A stretch of 64,000 bases of DNA, taken from Lachnospiraceae bacterium (GTDB lineage Bacteria; Bacillota; Clostridia; Lachnospirales; Lachnospiraceae). The notes under the pieces are model-generated. The model was not told where the DNA came from, made no database searches, and saw nothing but the letters and a program-made list of their open reading frames with translations. The stretch covers positions 248,001-312,000 of the forward strand of contig CAJTFX010000001.1 in assembly GCA_910575555.1 (NCBI GenBank). Reading direction: 5' to 3'. Every line of letters begins with the position of its first letter. Position 1 is the first letter of the stretch. Of this stretch, positions 41,680 through 51,017 are shown piece by piece. A program made the position numbers and the translations under genes.

Positions 41680-42072
41680 ATGACAGATACAGAATTACTG
41701 CAGGCATTGTATAATGATATGCAGACTGTAAAACACAAAGTTACTTCTATGGAGGATAAGGTTACTTCCTTAGACGGGAGAGTCGCTTCTTTGGATGAGA
41801 AGGTCGCTTCTTTGGATGAGAAGGTCGCTTCTTTGGATGAGAAGGTCGCTTCTTTGGATGAGAAGGTCGCTTCTTTGGAACACGAAATTTTAAAGATTAA
41901 TGTGACACTCGAAAATGAAACAAACCGCAGCATCCAGATCATAGCAGAAGGCCATCTTGATTTATCCAGAAAATTAAACGAAGCCATCAAAATCAGCAGC
42001 GACGTCAAGGCAAAACAGGAAATTCAGGACATCTACATCAATATGCACCAGAATCAATTAAGAGCCTTATAA
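41680..42072 (+). CDS. Heptad-repeat coiled-coil protein
   Basis: I do not recognise a family for this 130-residue protein. It starts MTDTELLQALYNDMQTVKHK. Seven 7-residue units follow (KVTSMED, KVTSLDG, RVASLDE and then nearly identical KVASLDE copies), giving an ideal heptad pattern with V and L at a/d positions. A helical C-terminal part (residues ~75-130) contains ETNRSIQIIAEGHLDLSRKL. It should form a coiled-coil oligomer. No signal peptide is visible. It has AAAGGAGGAG before the ATG and a strong terminator after. Confidence 0.8.
   Translation: MTDTELLQALYNDMQTVKHKVTSMEDKVTSLDGRVASLDEKVASLDEKVASLDEKVASLDEKVASLEHEILKINVTLENETNRSIQIIAEGHLDLSRKLNEAIKISSDVKAKQEIQDIYINMHQNQLRAL
41740..41886. 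repeat. Seven 21-bp tandem units encoding coiled-coil heptads
   Basis: The units GTCGCTTCTTTGGATGAGAA(G) are identical at 41782, 41803, 41824 and 41845. A fifth at 41866 diverges at its end, and two degenerate units precede at 41740 and 41761. The period is exactly seven codons, so slippage would change the coiled-coil length by whole heptads. Confidence 0.92.
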
Positions 42073-42108
42073 ACGCATCTTTTTAAAATCCAATACAGCC
42101 TACATAAA

Positions 42109-42150
42109 AACAGGGATACAGCATTCCCCTTTGCTGTATCCCTGTTTTTT
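42109..42150 (+). terminator. Bidirectional terminator
   Basis: A perfect 15-bp stem (AACAGGGATACAGCA and its complement) has an 8-nt loop and is flanked by T-runs in both directions. It can end the coiled-coil gene and the minus-strand alpha-galactosidase transcript. Confidence 0.9.
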
Positions 42151-42285
42151 ATATAGACATTTATCATAAAACCTATAATTTTCATAACTCACAGCGCAGG
42201 TCTGAAAGAACCCATTTTCGAACTTTCTTAAGAGCGTATTTCAAGCATGCTCTGCCACGCTGCAAAATCCCCGTCCGGCAAACCT

Positions 42286-44487
42286 CTATTCCTCCAGGCA
42301 AATATAAATCTGGCAGGAATCGTAATTCTCCACCGGCACCGGCAGAAGTATCCCGCTGTTCATCAAAGCAGCGCCGGAATATGTTCCTGCCGGTTCATTG
42401 TTTTTCCACATGGTATATCTTCCCTCTGAAAGAAGCCCCCGGAATTTCACTGACTGGGCTGCCGGATTCCCATGCAAATCCGTATAAATCACGCCCATAT
42501 AGGCCTCTTTCCCATCCTTATCCGCATACTCCCAGGCAGTAAAATCACGGTTCTCCAGAGGAGAAGTAATTCTGTAATAATTTCCGAACTGGAATAAGCG
42601 GTAACGCTCTTTAAAGGCATGCACCTGTTCTCTTGCCTCTTTTTTCTCTTCCTCTGTCATTTTGCTTAAATCCAGTTCATAGCCAAAGGCTCCCTGCATG
42701 GCGCAGATTCCTCTGGTCTTAAAAGGCGTAACTCTTCCGTTCTGATGGTTGGGACATACAGACACATGGGCAGACAAGGATGACATGGGATAGCCAAAAG
42801 ACGTTCCGTACTGAATGCTCAGCCGCTCAATGGCGTCCGTATTATCACTGCACCAAATCTGCGGGGCATAATAAAGCATTCCCGCATCGTATCTGCCTCC
42901 GCCGCCGCTGCAGCCCTCCAACAGCAAATCCGGATACCGCTCCAACATGGCTTCCATCACTTCATACAGACCCAGCACATACCTGTGACGCAGTTCTCCC
43001 TGGCGTTCTCTGGGCAAAAGAGCGCTGTAGGCAGCCGCCACTGAACGGTTCATATCCCACTTCACATACTGAATGTTGGCAGAATCCAGAATGTCAAACA
43101 GACGCTCCTTAATATATTCCCGCACATCCTCCCGGCTCATATCAAGCACAAGCTGAGCGCGGCTTCGAATAGGCTTCCGATCCGGCACCACCATCGCCCA
43201 GTCCGGATGGTTCCGGTATAAATCACTGTCTTCGGAAATCATCTCCGGTTCAAACCACAAACCAAACATCAGACCCAGTTCATTGACCTGATCCGCCAGT
43301 TCTTTCAGGGAACATCCCAGCTTGTCCTCATTCACATACCAATCTCCAAGCCCGGAATCATCGTCGTCCCTTTTTCCAAACCAGCCATCATCCAACACAA
43401 GCATATCCAATTCCAATTCTGCCGCTTCTTTTGCAATCTTCAAAAGTTTTTCCCCATTAAAATCAAAATAAGTGGCCTCCCAGTTATTCACAAGAATGGG
43501 GCGTCTCTTATCCTTCCAGCTGCTGCGGATTAAATTCTTCTGAAACCCGTTGTGATAACAATGGGACAACTGGGACAATCCTTCCTGGCTGTATGCCATG
43601 GCAAGCTCCGGCGTCACAAAATGCTCTCCCGGCTGCAGGCTCCAGGTAAACACAGAATCGTCAATTCCCATTACCAGCCTGGTTTGGTGGAACTGATCCA
43701 CCTCTGCATGCATATGAAAGCCTCCGCTGTATAACAGAGAAAATCCATAACAGGCTCCCTGCTCCTCGCTTGTGGTTTTTTCCGTAAGAATCACAAAAGG
43801 ATTGTGCTGATGGCTAGAAGTTCCGCGGGTACTCCGCAATTCTGTCACACCATGGAATAAAGGCACCCGCTCCATCTCCCGTTCACCGGCATGGCGTCCG
43901 TAGAAATGAATCATATCCATACCGTCATGATCCATATCCAGACAGGCAGACATAACCTTTGACAACCGAATTTCCCGATCTGTCCTGTTCTCCACCATTG
44001 CCGCCCTGGTGATGATATCATGTTCTTCAAACACTCCGTAATAAAGATGTACGTAAAATTCCTCCTGGCTGTCTTTTAAAATGATTTCCAGTGTGTCAAC
44101 CGCCTCTTCCTCCGAAGCAAACATTGCCGGAAGCCCTTCCAGTTCATATTTTCCATGCCGGATTCGGTAATTGTGAAAAAACAGCAGGCAATCCCGGACT
44201 CCCGTTCCCAAATCTGCATGCATACAGCTAATCCGGTAATCTCCGCTTCCCCGCACCGGGAATTCCTGAGGCAGAAAATCAAGAGAATACGTCCTGTCTT
44301 CCCGCGCTTCATAAATATTCCCGGAAAATCCCCGATCTGCCATGGAAATCATATAGGAGTAATCTGTTTCATCCGTCTTTCTGCCGTAATAGGTATGAAG
44401 CAGGATGCCTTTGCTGTCTGCCTTCATTTGGTATGTGCTGTTCTTGGTCTGAAGGGTAAATACGTTGTCTTTGATTATAATTGCCAT
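42286..44487 (-). CDS. GH36 alpha-galactosidase
   Basis: This 733-residue enzyme removes alpha-1,6-galactose from raffinose-type sugars. The beta-sandwich N-terminal domain is followed by the catalytic barrel with VLDDGWFGKRDDD near residue 365, FGLWFEPEMIS near 410, nucleophile motif YVKWDMNR near 479 and acid/base motif CSDNTDA near 545. There is no signal peptide, so it acts on imported oligosaccharides. It is the last gene of a locus with an ABC importer and a GH13_4 enzyme, which fits raffinose or melibiose use. Confidence 0.94.
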   Translation of the reverse strand: MAIIIKDNVFTLQTKNSTYQMKADSKGILLHTYYGRKTDETDYSYMISMADRGFSGNIYEAREDRTYSLDFLPQEFPVRGSGDYRISCMHADLGTGVRDCLLFFHNYRIRHGKYELEGLPAMFASEEEAVDTLEIILKDSQEEFYVHLYYGVFEEHDIITRAAMVENRTDREIRLSKVMSACLDMDHDGMDMIHFYGRHAGEREMERVPLFHGVTELRSTRGTSSHQHNPFVILTEKTTSEEQGACYGFSLLYSGGFHMHAEVDQFHQTRLVMGIDDSVFTWSLQPGEHFVTPELAMAYSQEGLSQLSHCYHNGFQKNLIRSSWKDKRRPILVNNWEATYFDFNGEKLLKIAKEAAELELDMLVLDDGWFGKRDDDDSGLGDWYVNEDKLGCSLKELADQVNELGLMFGLWFEPEMISEDSDLYRNHPDWAMVVPDRKPIRSRAQLVLDMSREDVREYIKERLFDILDSANIQYVKWDMNRSVAAAYSALLPRERQGELRHRYVLGLYEVMEAMLERYPDLLLEGCSGGGGRYDAGMLYYAPQIWCSDNTDAIERLSIQYGTSFGYPMSSLSAHVSVCPNHQNGRVTPFKTRGICAMQGAFGYELDLSKMTEEEKKEAREQVHAFKERYRLFQFGNYYRITSPLENRDFTAWEYADKDGKEAYMGVIYTDLHGNPAAQSVKFRGLLSEGRYTMWKNNEPAGTYSGAALMNSGILLPVPVENYDSCQIYICLEE

Positions 44488-44574
44488 AAATGAACTGCCT
44501 TTCCTTATATATTGGTATCTAAAATTTGTGGGAACCTTTGTATTTTTTGTATCGAATCTCTCCGAAGGGCAAAC

Positions 44575-46374
44575 TTAAACCAGCCAAAGATATTCATAGG
44601 GTCCTAACTGAATCTGATTATGATAAGACCTGATATATCTTCCGGTTATCATATCCTGCATTTCTCCAGGCAGGCCGAACCAGTCAAATGCACGGGAATC
44701 CACCCACTGCTCCCGTTCAGAAAAATTGGCCAGCACCAGCATCTTATCCGCCTTGTGGAAACAGAATACCGCCGAATTCCCGGTATCCACCGGAACCGCC
44801 CGATAACTGGAGCTGAAGAGCTCACTGGACTTGCGGAGTTCTATCATTTTCCGGATTCTGGTGAAAATCTGTCCCTGAACCATGCTCAAATCATTCCGGC
44901 GCTCCACTGCGTCCCAGTCCATCATACCCCGGTGAAGCCAGCGGGAATCCGCTGCATGTTCCGGTACCTGCTTATAGCCCCAGTCATTTAACTGTCCGAT
45001 TTCATCGCCGCTGTACAACAGAGGAATACCGGTGTAAGAAATCACCATTCCATGAAGCAGAAGGATTCTCTTAACGGCCAGTTCCACCTTGTACATGTGT
45101 TTTTCCCGCAGCGCCTGTTCCAGTCCGCACATGGAAGCCAGCGTCCCGCTGTTTCTGGCATCCTGGGTCACCGGATTGTATTCATATAATTCTCCGGTGG
45201 AAAAACTGCCCGGATATCTGCCTTCCATAAACTGTATCATATACTGTTTATGACGTTCCGGGTCCAGTCCCAGTCCCTTTAAAATTTCTTTCTCAAATCC
45301 CCATCCAATGTCATCGTGGCAGCGCACATAATTAATCCATGTGCCGCTGTCCGGTATTCCATAGTCGATGGACAAAGAGCGCTCCATCACCCGAACGTCA
45401 CGGGTGGCCAGAGAATTCCAGAGAAGCACCATAAAGGAAGCATTGTACATCACGTTGCATTCCTTCATTTCCTGGTTTCCGAAATATTTGACAATTTCAA
45501 AAGGCTCCACAATGGCTTCTCCCAGGAATACCACGCCGGGACACACCTGCTGCGCAATTTCATACATCATGCCCAGCAATTTATGTACATTGGGATGGTT
45601 CATACAAACAGTTCCCAGTTCTTTCCACATGTATGGTATCGCATCCAAACGGAAGATGTCAACCCCTTTGTTGGCAAGGGTAAGCATTACCTCCACAATC
45701 TTGTTGAATACCTGAGGATTTTTGTAATTCAGATCCCACTGGAATTCATAAAACCGGGTCATTACGAATTTCTGAAGATCCGGATACCAGGTAAAATTCC
45801 CCGGAGCCACTCCCGGAAAAATTTCTGTCATGTGCTTCTCATATTCTTTGGGGATCGTGTCGTCATCAAACATAAAATACATGTCGTCATAGTCGTGATC
45901 GCCTTCTTTGTATTTCTGTACCCAAAGGTGCTCTTTTGCCGTATGGTTCAGCACAAAATCAATACAGGTGCGGATTCCCTTTTCTTTTAAAAGCTTCATC
46001 ACCCGCTCTAACTGCTTCATGGTTCCGAACTTGTCGTCCACCATCAGATAATCTGACACTGCATAGCCGCCGTCGTTGTTCCCTTCCCGGGATTTTAACA
46101 GAGGCATAAAATGCACATAGCTAATTCCCAGTTCCGCCAGATAGTCAATCCGCTGCTCAAATTCCACCAGATTATTGCTGAACCGGTCCACATACAGCAT
46201 CATACCCACCATTTTTTCTGACTGATACCAGTGATTGCCGTCTTTGTCTGATTTTTTCAAGGCGGCGGGGCGTTTCTTTTTGGCATGTTCTATGATGGAC
46301 ATCAGCTGTCCCCAGCGGTATTCCGTAATCTCATTTCTGCCATAAAGCTCATAATAGCTGTTCTGCAAGTCCAT
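44575..46374 (-). CDS. GH13_4 amylosucrase/sucrose-hydrolase-like enzyme
   Basis: This 599-residue alpha-amylase-superfamily enzyme resembles amylosucrase: YVHFMPLLKSREGNNDGGYA near residue 90, nucleophile Asp near 242 in IFRLDAIPYMWK, acid/base Glu near 288 in LGEAIVEP, and third Asp near 354 in VRCHDDIGWGF. Amylosucrases and sucrose hydrolases act on sucrose, the product left when alpha-galactosidase cleaves raffinose. Whether it makes glucan or only hydrolyses cannot be told. I start at the ATG 46374, with AGAAAGGAG upstream; an upstream in-frame start would add 27 unrelated residues. It lacks a signal peptide. Confidence 0.88.
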   Translation of the reverse strand: MDLQNSYYELYGRNEITEYRWGQLMSIIEHAKKKRPAALKKSDKDGNHWYQSEKMVGMMLYVDRFSNNLVEFEQRIDYLAELGISYVHFMPLLKSREGNNDGGYAVSDYLMVDDKFGTMKQLERVMKLLKEKGIRTCIDFVLNHTAKEHLWVQKYKEGDHDYDDMYFMFDDDTIPKEYEKHMTEIFPGVAPGNFTWYPDLQKFVMTRFYEFQWDLNYKNPQVFNKIVEVMLTLANKGVDIFRLDAIPYMWKELGTVCMNHPNVHKLLGMMYEIAQQVCPGVVFLGEAIVEPFEIVKYFGNQEMKECNVMYNASFMVLLWNSLATRDVRVMERSLSIDYGIPDSGTWINYVRCHDDIGWGFEKEILKGLGLDPERHKQYMIQFMEGRYPGSFSTGELYEYNPVTQDARNSGTLASMCGLEQALREKHMYKVELAVKRILLLHGMVISYTGIPLLYSGDEIGQLNDWGYKQVPEHAADSRWLHRGMMDWDAVERRNDLSMVQGQIFTRIRKMIELRKSSELFSSSYRAVPVDTGNSAVFCFHKADKMLVLANFSEREQWVDSRAFDWFGLPGEMQDMITGRYIRSYHNQIQLGPYEYLWLV

Positions 46375-46413
46375 ACCGTATGTTCTCCTTTCTGAAATAT
46401 TATGTGATTCACA

Positions 46414-46467
46414 CATAGCCTGTAAATGCGCGCATACAATATCCAAAACACACATATACAGGCTATG
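46414..46467. repeat. Inverted repeat upstream of the GH13_4 gene
   Basis: Perfect 11-bp arms CATAGCCTGTA/TACAGGCTATG are 32 bp apart, in the 213-bp gap between the permease and GH13_4 genes. As RNA it would form a hairpin in the operon transcript; as DNA it could be a split operator. Confidence 0.5.
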
Positions 46468-46587
46468 GCTGAACTTTTACCCTTTATATTTCTTTTCCTG
46501 GAAAACAAAAGCTTTCCCAGGGTGAATGGCTGCGGGCCCCGCCCAGGAGCAGGCTGCACAGCATGCACATTCACTGTAAAACAAGAA

Positions 46588-47457
46588 TTATTTTACGGCT
46601 CCGTTAACTACACCGTTGATAATCTGCTTCTGACATACAATGTAGAAAATCAGAATCGGCAGCAATGCCAGCAGATAAGATGCAAACGCCAGGTTATAGT
46701 TGGTTCCGAACTGTGACTGGAAATTCAACTGTGCCAACGGAAGGGTATTCACGTCGCTTCCTGACATAATAACCAGCGGAGTCATAACGTCATTCCATGT
46801 GCTCATAGCGGTAAGCACTGCCACGGTTGCATGCATGGGTTTCATATTCGGGAAAATAATTTTCCAGTAAGTCTGCCATATGCCCGCACCATCCACACAG
46901 GCTGCTTCCTCCAATGCCATAGGGATATTTTTCAGGTATCCGGAATACAACATAATATTCATAGGCATAAAGAACACCACATACAACACGATAACGCCAA
47001 ACCGGTTTGCAATTCCCATCTGAGAAGTCTGTTTTACCAGAGGCATCATCAGTACTGCAAAAGGTACAAACATACCGCTTACAATATAGAAATAGGATAT
47101 TTTAAACACTTTCAGCTTCGCCATTTTTCTTCCAATGACATAACCTGCCAGAGAGTGCAGTAAGATACAGATGATTACCGTTGCTCCGGTAAGCAGCAAA
47201 CTGTTGCCCAGGGAACGCCAGAAATCCGTTACCCGCATTGCTTCTGCAAAATTGCTGAAACTCCAGCTGGATGGAAAGCCCAATGCTCCTGCCACGTCAT
47301 TTGTCATTTCTGAAGGCTTCTTAAATGCAATGATCACTGTCATATAAATAGGAAATAATATGGTAAGACAGCCAATTGCCAACAGTATATTGATCACATT
47401 ATTTACGGTCTTGCCGCCGACTGCTCCTTCGCTTCCTTTGGTTCCTTTTTTTCCCAT
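46588..47457 (-). CDS. Sugar ABC transporter permease (MalG type)
   Basis: This 289-residue inner permease of a CUT1 carbohydrate importer has six membrane segments. The EAA loop near residue 190 reads EEAACVDGAGIWQTYWKIIFP, which docks with the ATPase. It overlaps the partner permease by one base (TAATG). No ATPase gene is in the locus; a shared MsmK-like ATPase elsewhere is usual for these importers. Confidence 0.93.
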   Translation of the reverse strand: MGKKGTKGSEGAVGGKTVNNVINILLAIGCLTILFPIYMTVIIAFKKPSEMTNDVAGALGFPSSWSFSNFAEAMRVTDFWRSLGNSLLLTGATVIICILLHSLAGYVIGRKMAKLKVFKISYFYIVSGMFVPFAVLMMPLVKQTSQMGIANRFGVIVLYVVFFMPMNIMLYSGYLKNIPMALEEAACVDGAGIWQTYWKIIFPNMKPMHATVAVLTAMSTWNDVMTPLVIMSGSDVNTLPLAQLNFQSQFGTNYNLAFASYLLALLPILIFYIVCQKQIINGVVNGAVK

Positions 47458-48350
47458 TATAACTGCTCCTCCTTACCTCCTAAGAATCTCATCTGCAGGA
47501 ACGAAATTACTACGATCACGATAAAGAATACAAATGCATTCGCACTCTGGAATCCAAACTGTCCGCCGCTCATACCATTGTTGTAAATCAGGTAAGAAAT
47601 AGATTCTGTACTCTGGGACGGACCACCCTTTGTCAAGGACATAATCTGGTCAAATACCATCAGCGCATTCTTCATACACAGCACCAGGTTAATGCTGAAG
47701 AACGGCAGGATCAACGGGAAGGTAAGGTTCCAGAATTTTTTCCATCCGCTGACGCCGTCAATCATTCCCGCTTCATAAACTTCCGCCGGAACGGTCTGCA
47801 GTCCTGATATGTAAATAATCGTATTCATTGCAATTCCCTGCCATGCGCCTACAATCACAATGGCAAACCATGCGGTTTTGGTGCTTGCAAGCATACTGTT
47901 CTGGAGAAAACCGATTCCGGTTGCTTCTCCCACTGCCGGAAGGATGTATGTAAATACAAAGCTGAAGATATAACCTACAACCAGTCCTCCCAATATATTC
48001 GGTACAAAATAAATTCCTCGTAACGCACTTTTTCCCCGTATTTCACGATTTAATCCCAAAGCAAGGATTAAACTGATAAGATTGACCAAAATGGTCATAA
48101 CTACTGCATACTTAAAGGTAAACAGATAAGATTTTCCTACACGCAGGTCTGTAAACAAATCTTGGAAGTTTCTAAGACCTACCATATCGTAATCGCCGTA
48201 TCCTCTGTAGTTGGTAAGGCCGTAATAGAAGCCTTTCAACAGCGGAAGGGTATTAAAAAGGAAGAACAGAATCAACACAGGAATCAGCATCCCAAGAAAA
48301 ACCTTATCGTTTTTAGTCCATAATTTATCTCTCTTTCCTTCATTTCCCAC
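47457..48350 (-). CDS. Sugar ABC transporter permease (MalF type)
   Basis: This 297-residue CUT1 permease has the EAA loop YEAGMIDGVSGWKKFWNLTF near residue 200 and ends with a short cytoplasmic tail. It starts with GTG, preceded by AGGGGGAATAG at the end of the binding-protein gene; the nearest ATG is out of frame. It forms the heterodimer with the following permease. Confidence 0.93.
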   Translation of the reverse strand: MGNEGKRDKLWTKNDKVFLGMLIPVLILFFLFNTLPLLKGFYYGLTNYRGYGDYDMVGLRNFQDLFTDLRVGKSYLFTFKYAVVMTILVNLISLILALGLNREIRGKSALRGIYFVPNILGGLVVGYIFSFVFTYILPAVGEATGIGFLQNSMLASTKTAWFAIVIVGAWQGIAMNTIIYISGLQTVPAEVYEAGMIDGVSGWKKFWNLTFPLILPFFSINLVLCMKNALMVFDQIMSLTKGGPSQSTESISYLIYNNGMSGGQFGFQSANAFVFFIVIVVISFLQMRFLGGKEEQL

Positions 48351-48353
48351 GGT

Positions 48354-49649
48354 CTATTCCCCCTTTTCCTGATATTCTTTTACTTTACTGATAATATCCT
48401 TGTTGTATCTGACCCATTCTTTGTCAAATCTGGTAAGGAATGTGTCCAGCGCATTGTCTTTATTATCAAACAGATATGTCTGAATCATAGCGTCCACTGC
48501 CATCTCCGTAGGATAATGGTGGTCCTGATAGTCAGCAACAATTCCATTCTCTATGTACTCTTTCATGCCGTCCAACTCCGGCGCAATGGTAAAGTCACCT
48601 TTCTTGCAGGGAACTGCACTCTGATCGTCCAGATATGCCTGAACATTTTCATCTTCTAACAGAAATCTTAATACTTCGTAGGCTTCCTCTTTGTGCTCGC
48701 AATCTTCCATCACACAGAACATCAAATCGTTACCGGAATTCAGAATATTTTCATCTGCATTGCTGCTTGCCGGGAACACAAATGAATCAATGTTCATATC
48801 CGGGTTTACGGATTTAATCTGAGGAATTGCATAGTTACCAATCACGTACATGGCTGACTGTCCTCTTGCAAACGCCGTACAGGCATCGTTATAACTGAAA
48901 GCCACCGGATCAGACTGTCCATATTTCAGAAGTTCTTTATCTTTCACTGCAATTTCTTTATATGCTTCTGAAAATGTAGCGTTGCCGCTGTTCACCTGAT
49001 ATGCAATATCGGTTGCGCATAAGTTTACTGCAATTGCGTTCCACGGCGCAAGACAGGTCCAGGTATCTTTATATCCGAAATACAAAGGCTGGATTCCTTC
49101 TGCCTGTATGGTTTCGCAAAGCTCGTTAAACTCTTCCCATGTGGTGGGAATCTGCCAGCCATGCTCCTCAAACATATCCCTGTTGTAGAGCACACCTGCC
49201 GCATTCGCCATGTAAGGCACGGCATAAACACCTTCCTGGGGAACATATTCCAAATCTTTATTAGTAGCAAGGTAATTTTCTTTGATGTCCGCAAGGCCAT
49301 CAAAATCGGAAATGTCCATTAACATTTTGGCATCCAGGAAATTGGAATAATTGATGTCTCCGCCAATCCCGATAATGTCAGGGTTGTTCTCACGGATAAA
49401 TCTGGTCTTTAAAATTACCATGGCATCATTGGGAGAATCAATCACCAGCTTGATGTTGTCGTGAGTTGCGTTGAACTTTTCTTCCAGGGCTTCAAATGCG
49501 TCTACCGCCTCTGGCTTGTAATGCACCAGTTCAATCACTACCTTCCCGTCCGCATCGTCATTCTTGCTGCCGCAGCCACCAAGCAAAAGCCCTGAGACAG
49601 TTGTCACAGCAAGGAATAATGCCATTAATTTTTTCTTTCTCTTCGCCAT
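48354..49649 (-). CDS. Sugar-binding lipoprotein of the ABC importer
   Basis: This 431-residue extracellular solute-binding protein has a lipoprotein signal peptide with lipobox LLLGGC, so Cys26 is the lipidated residue. The CUT1 binding-protein fold is supported by VPYMANAAGVLYNRDMFEE near residue 145, GKAAM-like GQSAMYVIGNY near 268 and a C-terminal helical end. With the GH36 and GH13_4 genes downstream, raffinose-family oligosaccharides are the likely ligand. It is the first gene of the importer operon, under the candidate promoter at 49743-49771. Confidence 0.92.
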   Translation of the reverse strand: MAKRKKKLMALFLAVTTVSGLLLGGCGSKNDDADGKVVIELVHYKPEAVDAFEALEEKFNATHDNIKLVIDSPNDAMVILKTRFIRENNPDIIGIGGDINYSNFLDAKMLMDISDFDGLADIKENYLATNKDLEYVPQEGVYAVPYMANAAGVLYNRDMFEEHGWQIPTTWEEFNELCETIQAEGIQPLYFGYKDTWTCLAPWNAIAVNLCATDIAYQVNSGNATFSEAYKEIAVKDKELLKYGQSDPVAFSYNDACTAFARGQSAMYVIGNYAIPQIKSVNPDMNIDSFVFPASSNADENILNSGNDLMFCVMEDCEHKEEAYEVLRFLLEDENVQAYLDDQSAVPCKKGDFTIAPELDGMKEYIENGIVADYQDHHYPTEMAVDAMIQTYLFDNKDNALDTFLTRFDKEWVRYNKDIISKVKEYQEKGE

Positions 49650-49742
49650 TTTCTACCTCCTCGTCTTTTTCAACAAATTTTCTGTTAGAACCTTGCTTTT
49701 TGTATTCTTGATTTTATTTTGTTATGTTTTGTTTTGCAATAT

Positions 49743-49771
49743 ATTATGTGCATAACCAATTTTTTATACAA
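49743..49771 (-). promoter_or_regulatory. Candidate promoter of the sugar importer operon
   Basis: On the minus strand TTGTAT (49766-49771), a 17-bp spacer and CATAAT (49743-49748) lie about 95 bp before the binding-protein gene. The region is AT-rich, so alternatives exist. Confidence 0.45.
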
Positions 49772-49788
49772 ATTTTAGAAATAATTTA

Positions 49789-49803
49789 TGTATAATTTAT
49801 ACA
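49789..49803. promoter_or_regulatory. Palindromic operator candidate
   Basis: TGTATAATTTATACA is a perfect 7-1-7 inverted repeat 18 bp upstream of the candidate -35. It could bind the LacI-family regulator encoded next door, although it lacks the central CG usual for that family. Confidence 0.4.
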
Positions 49804-49895
49804 AAAAATTTCTCTTAATAAATATTTTATTTTCCCCAAACAGGACATTCGGCCTTATGGCCGCTTCCGGCATATCATTCTTACCAAAATTCACG

Positions 49896-49938
49896 CAAAA
49901 ACAGACAGAAGATCCCGGTTCTGTCCTCTGTCTGTTTC
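49896..49938 (-). terminator. Terminator of the LacI-family regulator gene
   Basis: On the minus strand an 11-bp stem AAACAGACAGA/TCTGTCTGTTT is followed by TTTTTG. It begins about 35 bp after the stop codon. Confidence 0.7.
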
Positions 49939-49973
49939 TTATCATAACTTCTCTTTTGCGTATCTTCTGCCAG

Positions 49974-50984
49974 TTACCTGCTGATATTTCTCACGCTTTC
50001 CCTGACGATCAGCTCCACCGGCAGTTTAAAAGATTTGGCGACAATTTCTTCCCCTTTAATCCGCTGCATCAACAGCTTCACCGCCTCTTCTCCCTTCTCT
50101 GCCACAAACTGGCGGACTGTGGTCAGCATCGGGCGGCTCAGCCTGGCATATACATTATCGTCAAATCCCGCCACCGAAATATCCTCGGGCACCTTAAGCC
50201 CTTCTCCAAAGAAAATACTGATGGCTTCATTGGCCAGAAGATCTGAAACTACAAAAACCGCCGTATATCCTTCCTTTTTAGCGTTATTGGCAAAACTGCG
50301 CAGCGCTTCCCGCCTGGCATGACGAGCGTCCGGCAGATAATAATAATCCCTGTTGTTATAGGCAATCCCATAGCTTTCCAGAGCGTCGCAATAGCCCCGG
50401 AACCGCTCAAAGGTACTTGACACCGGACTTTTTTTGTCACAGAAAAACCCAATTCTGCGATGCCCCTGTTTCAGCATATATTCCGTGATTTCCCTGCCGC
50501 CCTTATAATCAGCAATTCCCACATTGTCATAATTCCCCTCGCCGCAGTCTACAAAAACCACCGGCTTTCCCACTCTTTTTACAAAGTCTTCACACTCCCA
50601 GGGATGGAACCCCACTACGATCCCGCCCTCAATATTACGTGCCTGAAGCTTACGGCAAATTTCTGCCTCTTCTTTTGGAATTCCGCATACCGGATACCTG
50701 CCGGACTCCTGCAGTTTAATGCAAATTGCATTCAGCAGTTCCGAACAGAAGGGGTCCATAAAAACATTTTCTTTCGAACTTAAAAAGAAATCCACAGATA
50801 TCAGCTTTAATGCCTTACCGTGCTCTTCCTGATGGACTGCCTTCTGAAACCCATACTGGATCAGCGCCTCTTCAATTTTCTGCCTGGTCGTATTTGACAT
50901 CTTTTCTGTATGCCCATTCACAACATTTGATACTGTCGTTGGACTAAAACCCAATATTGATGCAATTTCTTTAATTGTAATCAT
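49974..50984 (-). CDS. LacI-family transcriptional regulator
   Basis: This 336-residue repressor has the N-terminal helix-turn-helix MITIKEIASILGFSPTTVSN and hinge helix, then a periplasmic-binding-like sensing domain (HRRIGFFCDK near residue 172, TAVFVVSDLLANEAI near 240, ISVAGFDDNVYARLSRPMLT near 268). It is encoded directly upstream of the alpha-galactoside importer operon on the same strand and most likely controls it, with an imported sugar as inducer. Confidence 0.92.
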   Translation of the reverse strand: MITIKEIASILGFSPTTVSNVVNGHTEKMSNTTRQKIEEALIQYGFQKAVHQEEHGKALKLISVDFFLSSKENVFMDPFCSELLNAICIKLQESGRYPVCGIPKEEAEICRKLQARNIEGGIVVGFHPWECEDFVKRVGKPVVFVDCGEGNYDNVGIADYKGGREITEYMLKQGHRRIGFFCDKKSPVSSTFERFRGYCDALESYGIAYNNRDYYYLPDARHARREALRSFANNAKKEGYTAVFVVSDLLANEAISIFFGEGLKVPEDISVAGFDDNVYARLSRPMLTTVRQFVAEKGEEAVKLLMQRIKGEEIVAKSFKLPVELIVRESVRNISR

Positions 50985-51017
50985 AATATCCCCCGAATTC
51001 CTGCCAGTGGAAAAGTA

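Larger units (their letters stand above)
49650..49973. other. Regulatory intergenic region of the alpha-galactoside locus
   Basis: This 324-bp gap separates the importer operon from the LacI-type regulator. It holds a candidate promoter, a palindromic operator and the regulator's terminator. The rest is AT-rich without coding signs. Confidence 0.6.

Noticed and set aside
41658-42008. Minus-strand frame with SSKEATF repeats.
   Set aside because: It is the antisense reading of the heptad minisatellite; the plus-strand gene has AAAGGAGGAG, an ATG and a terminator.
45316-45990. Open frame of 224 codons on the plus strand.
   Set aside because: It lies antisense within the GH13_4 gene, whose catalytic motifs are intact.
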